DNA from: Arion vulgaris
Lineage: Eukaryota; Mollusca; Gastropoda; Stylommatophora; Arionidae
Reading direction: 5' to 3'
Length of the DNA: 64,000 bases
NCBI GenBank assembly: GCA_020796225.1
Contig: CM036761.1
Location: 39,430,428-39,494,427, forward strand
A program made the position numbers and the translations under genes. This document shows, one piece after another, positions 33,181 to 43,417 of the stretch (position 1 is its first letter; the number at the start of each line of letters is the position of its first letter). Under the pieces are notes generated by a model. That model did no database searches. It was not told the origin of the DNA and saw only the letters and a program-made list of their open reading frames with translations.

Positions 33181-34060
33181 ACTGGATTATGAAGACCACA
33201 GTAACTAACACCAGAAATGGAATCCAATGGACTCTGACAGAGCAACTAGATGATCTGGACTTCGCTGATGATATAGCCCTTCTGTCACATACACGAAATC
33301 AGATGCAGGATAAGCTAAACACATTGAATCAAAGGTCCCAGCAACTAGGGCTGAACATTCATAAGGGAAAGACAAAGATATTGAGAATTAACCAAGCAAA
33401 CGACAACTCGATCTCCCTGTGGGAAATCCCACTTCAAGAGGTAGAATCATACACATATTTGGGCAGCAACGTAGACAAAGAGGGTGGAACAGATAGAGAT
33501 GTTAAAATAAGAATACAGAAGGCAAGAGGAGCTTTCATTGCACTGGGAAACATTTGGAAGTCCAAAGAAATCAAATCTAGAACAAAATTCGGATATTTAA
33601 CTCTAATGTTAAAGCAGTTCTACTGTATGGGTCAGAAATATGGAGAACAACTAAAACAATAGCGCATAAATTGCAAACATTCATCAACTGGTGTCTGCGC
33701 AGAATAGAGGAATAAGATGGTATGATAGGGTCACAAATGAGGAACTTATGGAGAGAACAAGACAGATTCCAGTGAACGAACAGGTTAAAAAGACGCTGGC
33801 GCTGGATAGGACACACTTTGCGAAAACTGGAGAGGAATATAACAAGAAGGATCCTTTCCTGGAACCCGCAGGGACAGCGAAAGAAAAGGAGGCCGAGAAA
33901 TACATGGAGACGAGATTTGGAGGCGGAGATCAACAATATAAAGAAGAGCTGGAGGAGCTACAGGAGATAGCTAGAGATAGGAAGACTTGGCATGAGTTGG
34001 TTGAGGGCCTATGCCCAACCCGGGAGTAAAGGCAAGAGAGAGAGAGAAGAGAGAGAGAGT
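33181..34060 (+). mobile_element. RTE copy C, 5'-truncated
   Basis: It starts inside the RT palm (DWIMKTTVTNTRNGIQWTLT, then QLDDLDFADDIALLSHTRNQ). It continues as VESYTYLGSNVDKEGGTDRD and, after a frameshift near 33660, as RIRWYDRVTNEELMERTRQI. The end has LEELQEIARDRKTWHELVEG and the (GA)n tail at 34035-34058. It is nearly identical by eye to the same stretch of copy B, consistent with a recent 5'-truncated insertion. Confidence 0.93.
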
Positions 34061-34329
34061 ATAAAATTATAGAAAATAATAGTAAAACATAACAAACCAT
34101 CAGAGAATAAGATTATTTTTAAGGAATTGTCCCTTGCATTAATAAATCTTGCCTTTTGTACAATCTCACAGTTAAAAAGGGAAACATAGTTTACTTAGAT
34201 CAAGTGACGTCAGTCGACCGGTCAGAGTTCACGAAATGTGAACGTACAGGGAAACCTAGTTCAAGGGTCACGGATTTCGTGGTTTTTGTGTTTTATGGTT
34301 AAAAAAAACCCAATGTCTTGTTTGAATTG
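34061..34329. other. Interval between RTE copy C and Merlin remnant
   Basis: No recognisable feature. An inverted terminal repeat of the Merlin element would be expected here if preserved, but I could not identify one. Confidence 0.4.
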
Positions 34330-35135
34330 GGAGCCCTTAAAAGGACTGTATGAGGACTGAGATGGTAGGAGGGAGGATGGGACTGTGAGTAGTTGTGTTT
34401 TATCGTGGGGGCCAGAAGGTGATGGTATCAGCAATAATTGCTAGGAAGGGGTCCAAATTTCGGGATTTAGTCCGACGACGCCACATGAACTCACATATGT
34501 ATGAGTCCAAGAGTTGGCGATGTATCCCATTTTGCCTCTTGTTCCTTTCCTTAGCAGTTTTCCACAAACGCTCTGTGGTCTGGGTATGTGCGCCTGTGTT
34601 TGGGTCAACAAAGTTAAAGTGAGTGGTTGAGTCTTTGGTGGTTTAAGCCCGGAATACTGGCCACTGTTCTGTACGCTCGTCACTGGTCGGACACGACCGT
34701 TGTACCGGGACGAATGTGCACCCTAATGTTAGAAGTGTTTCAGCTTTCCTATCAGGAACACACGCCATGAAACATGTACCTGTGTCGCGACAAATATCAC
34801 AAAATACCCACTGTTGTGGCAAAACTCGACCGACATGAAGTTTTCTTCAACTGAACAGGCTCTCATCAATTTCAACAATCGGGTCGGGACCTCTTAAATG
34901 CTGACAGGTGTCTGCATTAGTGTTTTGCACACTCTCGTAGAATGTTGTTCCACTTAACAGTTGTTTTGCTGCTCATATGCAACTGTTCTTCACAGAAATC
35001 TATTGTTGTCTACTCCTGAGACCAAGCGCACAGGATGTGCCATGCCTGACGGTGATGTCCTCTTTACGGGTAATGCGATAACATCTCCACCGGTCTTGTC
35101 TTGCCGTCATCGACAATGTCATATCATGGTTATTG
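34330..35135 (-). pseudogene. Merlin-type DNA transposase remnant (ISXO2/IS1595-like DDE fold)
   Basis: With frameshifts ignored, the minus strand reads MTARQDRWRCYR.TRKEDIT, LLSGTTFYESVQ, DPIVEIDESLF, VLPQQWVFCDICRDTGTCFM, ACVPDRKAETLL and NFVDPNTGAHTQTTERLW. It ends YICEFMWRRR. VEIDES..F, QWVF, VPDR..ETL and HxxNFVDP.TGAHT.T.E..W are the ordered hallmarks of the ISXO2-like domain in Merlin transposases. The EIDES aspartate and the ERLW glutamate are kept; the middle aspartate region is eroded. Several stops and frameshifts are present. Terminal inverted repeats were not found. Confidence 0.82.
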
Positions 35136-35379
35136 GAACATCTTCGTGAAGAATGTAAAAAAAAAAAACTACGATACTCTTCTTGTCATTAACAGTTGCT
35201 GAAAGATACAAAAAATCCATCGCCATATTAACGTATGTATCGAGTATGCATGGAATGACCAGATTTCCCGTGCAGGAAATTACGGGATTTAATGACCTTA
35301 TTTTCCGTCAAAGCAATAATAATAATGGAGACCTCTGCGCTATATTTAGAACAACGCTCGAAAACAGTCTAAATTTAGA

Positions 35380-35640
35380 ATGACCCAATTTTAACGGTGA
35401 GATTGTACAAAAGTACCCAATTTTCTTTCATACAGTTGACGTTGTCAATTGAGTTGAGTTGAGCGAAACAAGTAAAAACATCAAAGTTACAAAGTAATAG
35501 AGATTTACAAAATAAAAGAACATTGACAATACACAGAAATGTTTCTACCAAATTTCCTTTATCAAGCAAAGAATACAACAGAAGTGAAGAATTTCACTTC
35601 TTTCACAGTGCACTACATATAGACTGAAAATCGTGCCATA
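35380..35640 (-). mobile_element. Penelope-like tail fragment
   Basis: The minus strand carries tgcttgataaaggaaatttg followed by gtagaaacatttctgtgtat and tgtcaatgttcttttatttt. It lines up with the tails at 49380-49430 and 50538-50585. In translation this is LLDKGNLVETF. No ORF remains. Confidence 0.65.
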
Positions 35641-35710
35641 TCTTTTACAGAACGTAGCTATCAATCGCAGCAAACAATTCGTTTTCTACGTTTACCGCAG
35701 AGATTATATA
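35625..35710 (-). mobile_element. SINE-6 3' fragment
   Basis: The plus strand reads atcgtgccatatcttttaca, gaacgtagctatcaatcgca and cgttttctacg. It parallels the SINE-6 3' end at 57416-57480 (atcgtggcatatacttta, caggacgtagctgtcaac). It is a short relic. Confidence 0.5.
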
Positions 35711-36689
35711 TTACAAAATCATCTCATTCTCAAGTTCGTGGTTTGTTGCCATGCAGGTGACGCATGTTCAATTTGAGTTCCAGACAAGTTTTAAAAAAAA
35801 TCTTCTCTAGGCGCTCCATTCGTTTGATGTGTCCGAAATATTTAATTGTCTTTGATTACAGAAGCATTTGTTCTTTTCCTGAAAAGGATTATAACTTCCC
35901 GGAATATACAAATAATAGTAAATACTTCCAAAAAAAACCCACAATTTTTCCGAAATTTTTACCGGGCCCCACCAAGAAAAATGAACACAAGCCGCCACTG
36001 AATCAGTTTAACAGTTGTGGTAAATGTATATTCCAACAAATTTATTTTAAATTTAAGTTACTGTCATAAATCATCGACAGTTTAACACATGTACATAGCA
36101 TTTTTAGATTTTAAATTAGTAAACTATGATAACATCGCAATAAGTTTAACCGATGATTTCTGATCACACGCAATTTTGACTTGAAATATGGTCTTTAAAC
36201 ATCTGACATTAATCACTGAAAAAACAATTATTATTTGTTCATAAAAACTAATGTCATTTTCCCAGATGGTGTAATTATGGATGTAATATGGATCGAAGCA
36301 CATTTTATTGCTTGCAAATGCATAGAATATATTCAAATTGAGTGGTCAGTGACAATTTTATTCTCATTTTATTATTATTTATCGTTTTCTTTCTTAAATA
36401 AATGTTTTTACATGTCCGTTTTATTATTTAGAAATTTGTCATCAATGTAATTAAACAGATTATTTATTTCTAAACTCTTTGATATATGGTACATGTTCCA
36501 TAAATAAAAATAGCAGTTTTATGAGAAAACTAATTATAGCTGTCTGTAGACAAATGTACAATATAAAATATGGCCCGGGTACACTAAGTTTAAGTTAACA
36601 TTTGAGACTGAAAGTAGAAAAATAATAAATCAAGCATAGTTCAGGTTTAAGTCATGCTGCTTACAAGTCTTAGCTGCTTACAAGGGGCG
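35711..36689. other. AT-rich interval without recognised gene
   Basis: No motif found. Small frames here are low in complexity. The phrase gccgccactgaatcag at 35990 resembles gatccgccactgc at 46472; both follow a gggcccca/ggcccca phrase, so this may be a shared repeat fragment. Confidence 0.4.
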
Positions 36690-37605
36690 CCTAAGGTAGA
36701 GATCCTCCCGTATGCTGCCGGGGCGCGAAAGAGGAGCAAATGATATGTAGCAATGTTTAAAGGGGTTTTAAAGCCGAAGGATTGATTTCATTGCACCGGG
36801 TTTTACTCCATATGACTCGGCCCTCTTCCAGAAATGGCATGCCACCTCCCGAAAGTACTGCACAAAGCACGAACTCCATAGCTCCAGCAACAATCCAAGG
36901 GGTCTCTGGAAAAAAAAACTTATTCGTGAACAGAACGGTGCGGTCCGGATTCGAACCCACAGCCTTCGACTGACAAGGCAAAGGGCTTAACCGCTTAGCC
37001 ACAGAGACCCCCATATATGTAGCAATGTGTGCCTGCCAAACATGTCGTAAGAAGCGTTAAGTAGGGTAGAGCGGAGTTGGCTACCTCACCCCGTAGAAAA
37101 ATGAGCACCAAAATATCTTTAACAAACATGGACAAAATATGGAAGTCAGAGGAGATCAAAACAAACACAAAGATGATAATCTTTCAATCAAATGTGAAGT
37201 CAGTGCTGTTGTATGGCTTTGAAACATGGAAGACAACAAAAGAAACCATCAGAAAACTGCAGACCTACGTAAGTGGATGTTTACGTAGACTGAGATGGTA
37301 CGATGAGACGAACGATGAACTCAAAGAAAGAACTAAGTAGATACCAGTTGAAAAGAAACTAAGGAAGAGACGCTGACGATCACTGAGAAGTTCGGCCGGA
37401 AACATTGCAAGACAAGCACTATTTTGGAACCCGCAGGGAACGAGGTGTAGGGGAAGGCATAGAAATACCTGGCGAATAGAGCTGAAGACTGATATTAAAA
37501 GGATAGGAAAGACGTGGAAAGAGTTTAAAGGAATGGCAAGCGGGAGGAAGGTATGGAAGAAGTTTGTTGAAGACTTGTTGTCCATTCGAAATTGAACGGT
37601 GAAGA
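36690..37605 (+). mobile_element. Older RTE copy: head and 3' end only, carrying SINE-3
   Basis: A diverged RTE-type head (tatgctgccggggcgcgaaa, then after the SINE acatgtcgtaagaagcg, ttggctacctcacccc) runs straight into a C-terminal part. That part reads KIWKSEEIKTNTKMIIFQSN, then VKSVLLYGFETWKTTKETIR and LRRLRWYDETNDELKERTK, and ends FEI N-like with gaacggtgaagaagaag. The endonuclease and most of the RT are missing, so it is either internally deleted or a head-to-tail derivative. Confidence 0.75.
36757..37014 (-). mobile_element. SINE-3 with 14-bp target duplication
   Basis: On the minus strand the head reads ggggtctctgtggctaagcg, with an A box tggctaagcggttaag and a B box gggttcgaatccgg, as in a tRNA gene. 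The body matches the copies at 14509 and 54279. The target duplication atatgtagcaatgt is at 36743-36756 and 37015-37028. It is the best-preserved pol III-type head in the window. Confidence 0.96.
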
Positions 37606-37664
37606 AGAAGTTGAGGTTTATTTTCTTAGAAAAAGTGTGTAGCATTGGTTGCTGTGAACACTTG

Positions 37665-37760
37665 TATTTCTTCTTCTTCAGCGATCTCTAGTCATGCGCT
37701 TAATTTATTGTGGACCACAAACTGGGCAGTCAGCTTTAGATCTGTCAGGTTTCCCCAATC
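37665..37760 (-). mobile_element. LINE-D 3' end, about 95 bp
   Basis: The plus strand reads ttcttcttcttcagcgatct, ctagtcatgcgcttaattta and tggaccacaaactgggca, matching the inverted 3' end at 6169-6270. It stops at gtttccccaat and a minisatellite begins. Confidence 0.88.
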
Positions 37761-37990
37761 TTACACATGTCACAATATTGTTTTACAGATGTCGTGATAT
37801 TATCTTACATATCTCATGATATTGTTTTACAGCTATCATGATATTGTCTTAAGCTGTCGTGAAATCGTCTTACAGATGTCGTGATATTCTCTCACAGATG
37901 TCATAGTATTGTCTTACAGCTGTCATGATATCGTTTTACATATGTCAGAATATTGTCTTACAGATGTCAGAATATTTTCTTACAAATTAT
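37755..37990. repeat. 22-bp minisatellite, about 10 units
   Basis: The consensus unit is ttacagatgtcatgatattg plus tc. Units vary at the gatgtc/gctgtc and gatatt/gaatat positions. The array follows the LINE-D fragment directly. Confidence 0.85.
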
Positions 37991-38689
37991 TGTCAACTTT
38001 GAAACAAAACAAAAGACATTGATTGTTCTAATAGGACATTATTATATTTCAAATTTAATGTGAAAAGAGACGGAGAATTGCAATAAACAAAATCTCTCAA
38101 TCAGTTTACTCTTAATCTGGCAACCGCTGTAAAAGGAGCAGAAGTGAATGAAGAACCCGGATATTGCTGTTGGTAACATTTTGGAGAAAATGATTCTAAA
38201 TACAATCAAATATCAAAATTAAATAAGAAATAAATTTAGAAAAATCGGTAACAGTGCATTATAGGATAAACATAATTCTTCAATGAGGAAAACGGAGATT
38301 AAGACGCAAGGAATGAGAGGAAAGAAGTCAGAAACGTCATCAACGAACCAGAACCGATCAAAATCCTAACCAATCTACAAGTTATGAATTGGGTTAACAT
38401 GCTGCATCACTGCAGGTTAAGTCAATATGGAAAGGTAAATTCAGTCCAAAAATATTGTGCTAAATAGAAATATATTGAACTAAATGTTGCAAATATTGCA
38501 GCCAAATACAACCTAGCGTAACAAACATCATTTTTATAAAGAAGAAATAGAAAAGAATCAAGAAACAAAGAATTCAGTTGCTTGTTTATTTTATTACTAG
38601 TAGACGTATATTTCTTTTGGCAGCAGATTTCAGAGCAGGTGATGCTATATATCGAAAACATATGACGACATATTTTACATTTCGGGACT
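37991..38689. other. AT-rich interval before the satellite
   Basis: At 38270-38430 the plus strand has a vague LINE-like stretch (LQVMNWVNMLHHCRLSQYGK) near a C-terminal end. I could not confirm it. Otherwise nothing. Confidence 0.4.
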
Positions 38690-40075
38690 GCACATCTCAG
38701 AAAAGTTGATGACACACATCAGAGCAGGTGCTACACCCCTTAAATGTGGCTTCGGTACATTATATCTCAGTCGGTAACACATACCAGCCAGTTGACGACA
38801 CATCTCAGAGCAAGTAAAATCACGTCTTAGATCAGTTGACAACACATCTCAGTGCAGGTTAAATCACGTCTTAGATCAGTTAACAATACATCTCAGTGCA
38901 AGTAAAATCACGTCTTAGATCAGTTGACAACACATCTCAGTGCAGGTTAAATCACGTCTTAGATCAATTAACAATACATCTCAGTGCAAGTAAAATCACG
39001 TCTTAGATCAGTTGACAACACATCTCAGTGTAGGTAAAATCACGTCTTAGATCAGTTAACAATACATCTCAGTGCAAGTAAAATCACGTCTTAGATCAGT
39101 TGACAACACATCTCAGTGTAGGTAAAATCACGTCTTAGATCAGTTGACAACACATCTCAGTGCAAGTAAAATCACGTCTTAGATCAGTTGACAACATATC
39201 TTAGTTCAAGTAAAATCACGTCTTAGATCAGTTGACAACACATCTCAGTGCAGGTTAAATCACGTCTTAGATCAATTAACAATACATCTCAGTGCAAGTA
39301 AATACGTCTTAGATCAGTTGACAACACATCTCAGTGTAGGTAAAATCACGTCTTAGATCAATTAACAATACATCTCAGTGCAAGTAAAATCACGTCTTAG
39401 ATCAGTTGACAACACATCTCAGTGTAGGTAAAATCACGTCTTAGATCAGTTGACAACACATCTCAGTGCAAGTAAAATCATGTCTTAGATCAGTTGACAA
39501 CACATCTCAGTGCAAGTAAAATCACGTCTTAGATCAGTTGACAACACATCTCAGTGCAAGTAAAATCACGTCTTAGATCAGTTGACAACATATCTTAGTT
39601 CAAGTAAAATCACGTCTTAGAGCAGTTGACAACACATCTCAGTGCAAGTAAAATCACGTCTTAGACAGTGGACGACAATCTAAGTGCAAGTAAAATCACG
39701 TCTTAGAGCAGTTGATAACACATCTCAGTGCACGTAAAATCACATTTTAGATCAGTTGACAACACATCTCAGTGCAAGTAAAATCACGTCTTAGATCAGT
39801 TAACGACACATCTCAGTGCAGGTTAAATCACGTCTTAGATAGTTGACAATACATCTCAGTGCAAGTAAAATCACGTCTTAGATCAATTGACGACACATCT
39901 CAGTGCACGTAAAATCACGTCTTAGAGCAGTTGACGACACATCTCAGTGCAAGTAAAATCACGTCTTAGATCAGTGGACGACACATCTTAGTGCAAGTAA
40001 AATCACGTCTTAGATCAGTTGACAACACATCTCAGTGCACGTAAAATCACGTCTCAGAGGATGTACGACATACAT
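38690..40075. repeat. 44-bp satellite array, about 29 units
   Basis: The unit is about acaacacatctcagtgcaag followed by taaaatcacgtcttagatca and gttg. From 38830 to 39420, units of type gttgacaacacatctcagtg with caggtta or taggtaa alternate with gttaacaatacatctcagtg with caagtaa, an 88-bp higher-order period. From 39420 on, the alternation fades into single-type units. Edges are diverged units. Confidence 0.92.
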
Positions 40076-40314
40076 TAAAATTGATAACGACATACATAGA
40101 GCAGTTGACAGCTGATCTCACTGCAGGTTCAACACACCTCAGAGAAGGTGTGCAATACCTTAAACTTGGGGACCACACATCACAAAACAGTGGATGGCTT
40201 ATCTAAATGCTGGCTCGACACACCTCAGAGAAGGTGTGCCATATCTTAAACTTGGGAACCACACGTACCCAGAGCAGTTAACGAAACACCTCAATGCAGG
40301 TGCAGCACAACAAC
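40076..40314. repeat. Diverged satellite-related repeats, about 95 bp units
   Basis: The phrases cgacacacctcagagaaggt or caacacacctcagagaaggt and ccttaaacttggg/cttaaacttgggaacc recur at about 40130 and 40215. They contain the same acctcag/gcaggt elements as the 44-bp satellite. This may be an ancestral edge of the array. The sequence at 38705-38790 has similar units. Confidence 0.7.
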
Positions 40315-40330
40315 AACAACAGCAACAAAG

Positions 40331-40374
<44 letters not shown>

Positions 40375-40500
40375 ATACTACTACTACTACCACCACTATT
40401 ACTACTACTGTCGCTGATTTGCTGCTTTTACTACTAATACTACCACTACTACTATCACTACTACAACCACAACTACTACCACCAACTTCTAGTCTAACTT
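40315..40500. repeat. Trinucleotide microsatellites (CAA)n and (CTA)n
   Basis: A run of caa repeats at 40306-40330 is followed by act/cta repeats at 40332-40500 with interruptions. Frames through it give poly-Q/poly-T and are artefacts. Confidence 0.95.
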
Positions 40501-40732
40501 CTACTACACTAGAACAAAAACACTAGATGGCTACAGAATGGAGAGCGAACCGAGTAAACGCTGGCTGAAAACGGAAACATCGCCGAAGGATAAGCACCCT
40601 AAATATGTCGTGGAGGACAGGCATAGTACCACGAGAATGGAAGGAAGCGATCATGGTACCCATCCTAAAACCAGGCAAAAATAAACTCGTCCCGGCGAGT
40701 TACAGACCAATAAGCCTCATAAGCTGCACGGG

Positions 40733-43417
40733 TGACAGGCACTAGAAAGAAAGAAAATCCCAGACCCATCAAAAGAAACAATGAAACCATCATAGATGCA
40801 AAATAGAAAGCTGAAATATTCAACAACACTTTGCTAACGTTAACAGAAGCACAAGAAGAAAACAGCTGGATAAAGCTTTATGGAAAATCTTTAAAGTAAA
40901 AAATGCACCAGTAGCGAACATATGTGCATTTGAACAAGAGTTTAGTCTATGCGAGATGGAAACAGAGATGAAAAACTAAAACCTCGAAAAGCCCCAGGCC
41001 CAGATAAGATTAAGAATGAAATGTTATGCCATATGGGCAAGAAGGCTAGGTTGATATTGCTATCCGCTATAAATAGAACTTGGAGAGAGGCCGAGATACC
41101 TGCTGCTTGGCGAACAGCCAATATCACTCCCATCCTCAAGAAAGGGAAACCAGTAGACAATCCCCTAAGTTACAGGCCCATCTCATTGACCTCATGTTTA
41201 GGAAAGCTGGCGGAGAGAATGGTTAATAACCGACTTTATTGGTGGCTTGAAAAAAACACAGTCACTTGATAATACCCAGGCAGGGTTTAGAAGGGGCAGC
41301 AGAACAGAAGACCAACTCTTCAGACTTATGCAGAATACAATTGATAGATTCCAGAATGAAAAGCACACAACCGCGGTTTTCATTGATTTACAACAAGCAA
41401 ATGACAGAGTCTGGAGGAAGGGCCTCTTGATGAAGATGCTCAATATGGGGATCCATGGAAAGATGTTACAATGGATACAAGCTTTTCTCCAAAACAGGAC
41501 CATTGGAACATCTTTTAGTGGAACAATGTCCTCCAAGAGAACACTAGAGGAAGGCCTCCCACAGGGCTCTGACCTTAGCTGCACCCTTTTCTTCATCTTC
41601 ATCAATGACCTCCCATCCCTTCTAAACACACAGAAAGCCCCTTTTGCTGATGACCTTGTAATATGGACAAGCGAGAAATACCCTGTACTAACTCGGCTAA
41701 ACTTAATAGAACCCGTGCCATAATTTCAACATATTGCAACCTATGGAAGCTTAAAGTCAATGAACAGAAAACTGTGTATACTACATTCTCCCGCAGCCCC
41801 AAACCAACTCAAAGAACCTTTCGGCTTACAATGAATGGAGCACTGCTGAAAAAGAGGAAAACCCGACTTACCTGGGAGTCAAATTAGACAAACAACTGAG
41901 GATGACAGGACACATTAACAACATAAAAGAAAAAACATATAAAAGACTCAACATGGTTAAAAGACTTGCTAGCACCACTTGGGGTGCAGACAAGAGCACC
42001 CTTAGGCAATTATATCTTGACTATGTAAGATCTACAATGGACAACTGCCTTCCTCTCCAAGCTATAGCAAGTGAGCACAGCACAACATCCCTGGACAGAG
42101 TGCAGAATCAGGGTCTCAGGTTTATATGTGGGGGAATTAGAACGACCCCAACTGCTGCTTGTGAAATCGACGCCAACATCGAACCATTAGATATTAGGAG
42201 GCGAAGGACACTAATAGAAGCAGTCGAGCGATATAAAAGAATAGAAAAAAAACCATCCTAACAGACAAACTATTGACAGGTGGAAATCCAATCAAAGAAT
42301 CCAGCAACGATCATTGCTGGAAGTTGGGAAAAATCTTGAAGAACATTACCACCTCCCAACTGACAGAGAACCAATCACAAGATGCCCCGGCCCACCACCA
42401 TGGCTAAACATAAAACAACCAGTAATCCAGAAATACCTCCTTGATAAAACTATAAACAAAGCAACACTTGCACCGATCTTAAAAACCTGCGCACTGGAGA
42501 CAATAGATAGTTATCCAACTTCCTCTATCCATGCCTACACTGATGGTTCAGATTTCAAAACCACTACTTACGCTGGCTGCGGCATATACCTGAAATATCC
42601 AGATGGAACTACCTATAGTTATTGTGCCCCTTGTGGTAATATATGTTCTAACTATGAGGCAGAGATTATAGCCATAACGACCGCTGTAGAACTAATCCAC
42701 CAGCAGTTTGAACTTGGAGAGAATATTGTCCAAGACATGATAGTATTCACTGACTCACAGTCCACACTACAAGCTTTAGAAGAACAGCAGAATCAGTCAA
42801 GCGAGATCCAGTCATTGGCATCAGTCATCCACAATCTGATTTCCTCCTTTAATATTTATGTCCTTCTACAGTGGATCCCTGGGTACACAAATATCCCAGG
42901 AAATGACAAGGCAGATCATCTGGCCAAACAGGGATCATCAAAACCAAAAATAGACAAACCTGTTAGCATACAAAGTATAAAACAGATTCTGAAAAACAAC
43001 TCCAGAGAAGATTGGCTGAACCGATGGGCTATGGGGACGACGGGTCGGGACATGTATGCAGAGATGAATATATCAAATCCCAAGGACAATATAAATCTGC
43101 TACAACGAAAAGATCAAAGCACTATTTTTCAGTTAAGAACAGGACATTTTGGACTGAATTACCACCTACACAGAATAAACCCCACACACCTACCACACTG
43201 TAGAAAGTGCAGTCATTCATGTGAGACAGTACAGCATATCTTGCTTGAATATCCGGGACTACATAAAGCTAAACAAGAACTCCTCCCACCACACCCATCT
43301 GTTTATAATACCCTTTACACTAGCCTTCCACAATTACAGAACACATGCAGATTCAACAAATTGACAATGGCTGCCCAAGAGTGAAAACTCGCAGCCCTGG
43401 TTAGAAGAAGAACAAGA
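40733..43417 (+). mobile_element. LINE-A inserted inside LINE-B
   Basis: It is bounded by aagctgcacggg at 40721-40732 and 43418-43429; joining across one repeat restores LINE-B. It encodes the RT start (PRKAPGPDKIKNEMLCHMGK, SYRPISLTSCLGKLAERMVN), RT core (TQAGFRRGSRTEDQLFRLMQ, FIDLQQANDRVW, LPQGSDLSCTLFFIFINDLP, FADDLVIWTS) and linker (LGVKLDKQLRMTGHINN region). RNase H follows in one open frame (42314-43384), and the tail is gaagaagaacaa. It is 5'-truncated before the RT, with few frameshifts (41270, 41890, 42260). Confidence 0.95.
42314..43384 (+). CDS. LINE-A RNase H and C-terminal region, intact 356-codon frame
   Basis: This frame is the longest in the window. RNase H motifs are YTDGSDFKTTTYAGCGIYLK (first Asp, about residue 76), ICSNYEAEIIAITTAVELIH (Glu), VFTDSQSTLQALE (second Asp) and LQWIPGYTNIPGNDKADHLA (final His replaced, Asp kept). 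A post-RNase H LRTGHFGLNYHLHRI segment and a HCRKCSHSCETVQHILLEYP Cys/His motif follow. In non-LTR elements of the I group this domain degrades the RNA strand after target-primed synthesis. The frame is open but the canonical IPSH histidine reads IPGY, so activity may be lost. Confidence 0.88.
   Translation: MLEVGKNLEEHYHLPTDREPITRCPGPPPWLNIKQPVIQKYLLDKTINKATLAPILKTCALETIDSYPTSSIHAYTDGSDFKTTTYAGCGIYLKYPDGTTYSYCAPCGNICSNYEAEIIAITTAVELIHQQFELGENIVQDMIVFTDSQSTLQALEEQQNQSSEIQSLASVIHNLISSFNIYVLLQWIPGYTNIPGNDKADHLAKQGSSKPKIDKPVSIQSIKQILKNNSREDWLNRWAMGTTGRDMYAEMNISNPKDNINLLQRKDQSTIFQLRTGHFGLNYHLHRINPTHLPHCRKCSHSCETVQHILLEYPGLHKAKQELLPPHPSVYNTLYTSLPQLQNTCRFNKLTMAAQE

Noticed and set aside
36757..37014. 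Possible functional tRNA gene
   Set aside because: The A/B boxes belong to a SINE-3 head: target duplications flank the 258-bp unit, the acceptor stem does not close, and the same body occurs at other loci.
38690..40075. CRISPR-like array
   Set aside because: Units are contiguous 44-bp repeats without unique spacers, in a eukaryotic context; it is a satellite.
40194..40526. 110-codon frame rich in Gln and Thr
   Set aside because: It is the translation of the (CAA)n and (CTA)n microsatellites; the antisense poly-Val frame has the same cause.
41198..41629. 143-codon minus frame
   Set aside because: Antisense to the LINE-A reverse transcriptase; no domain of its own.
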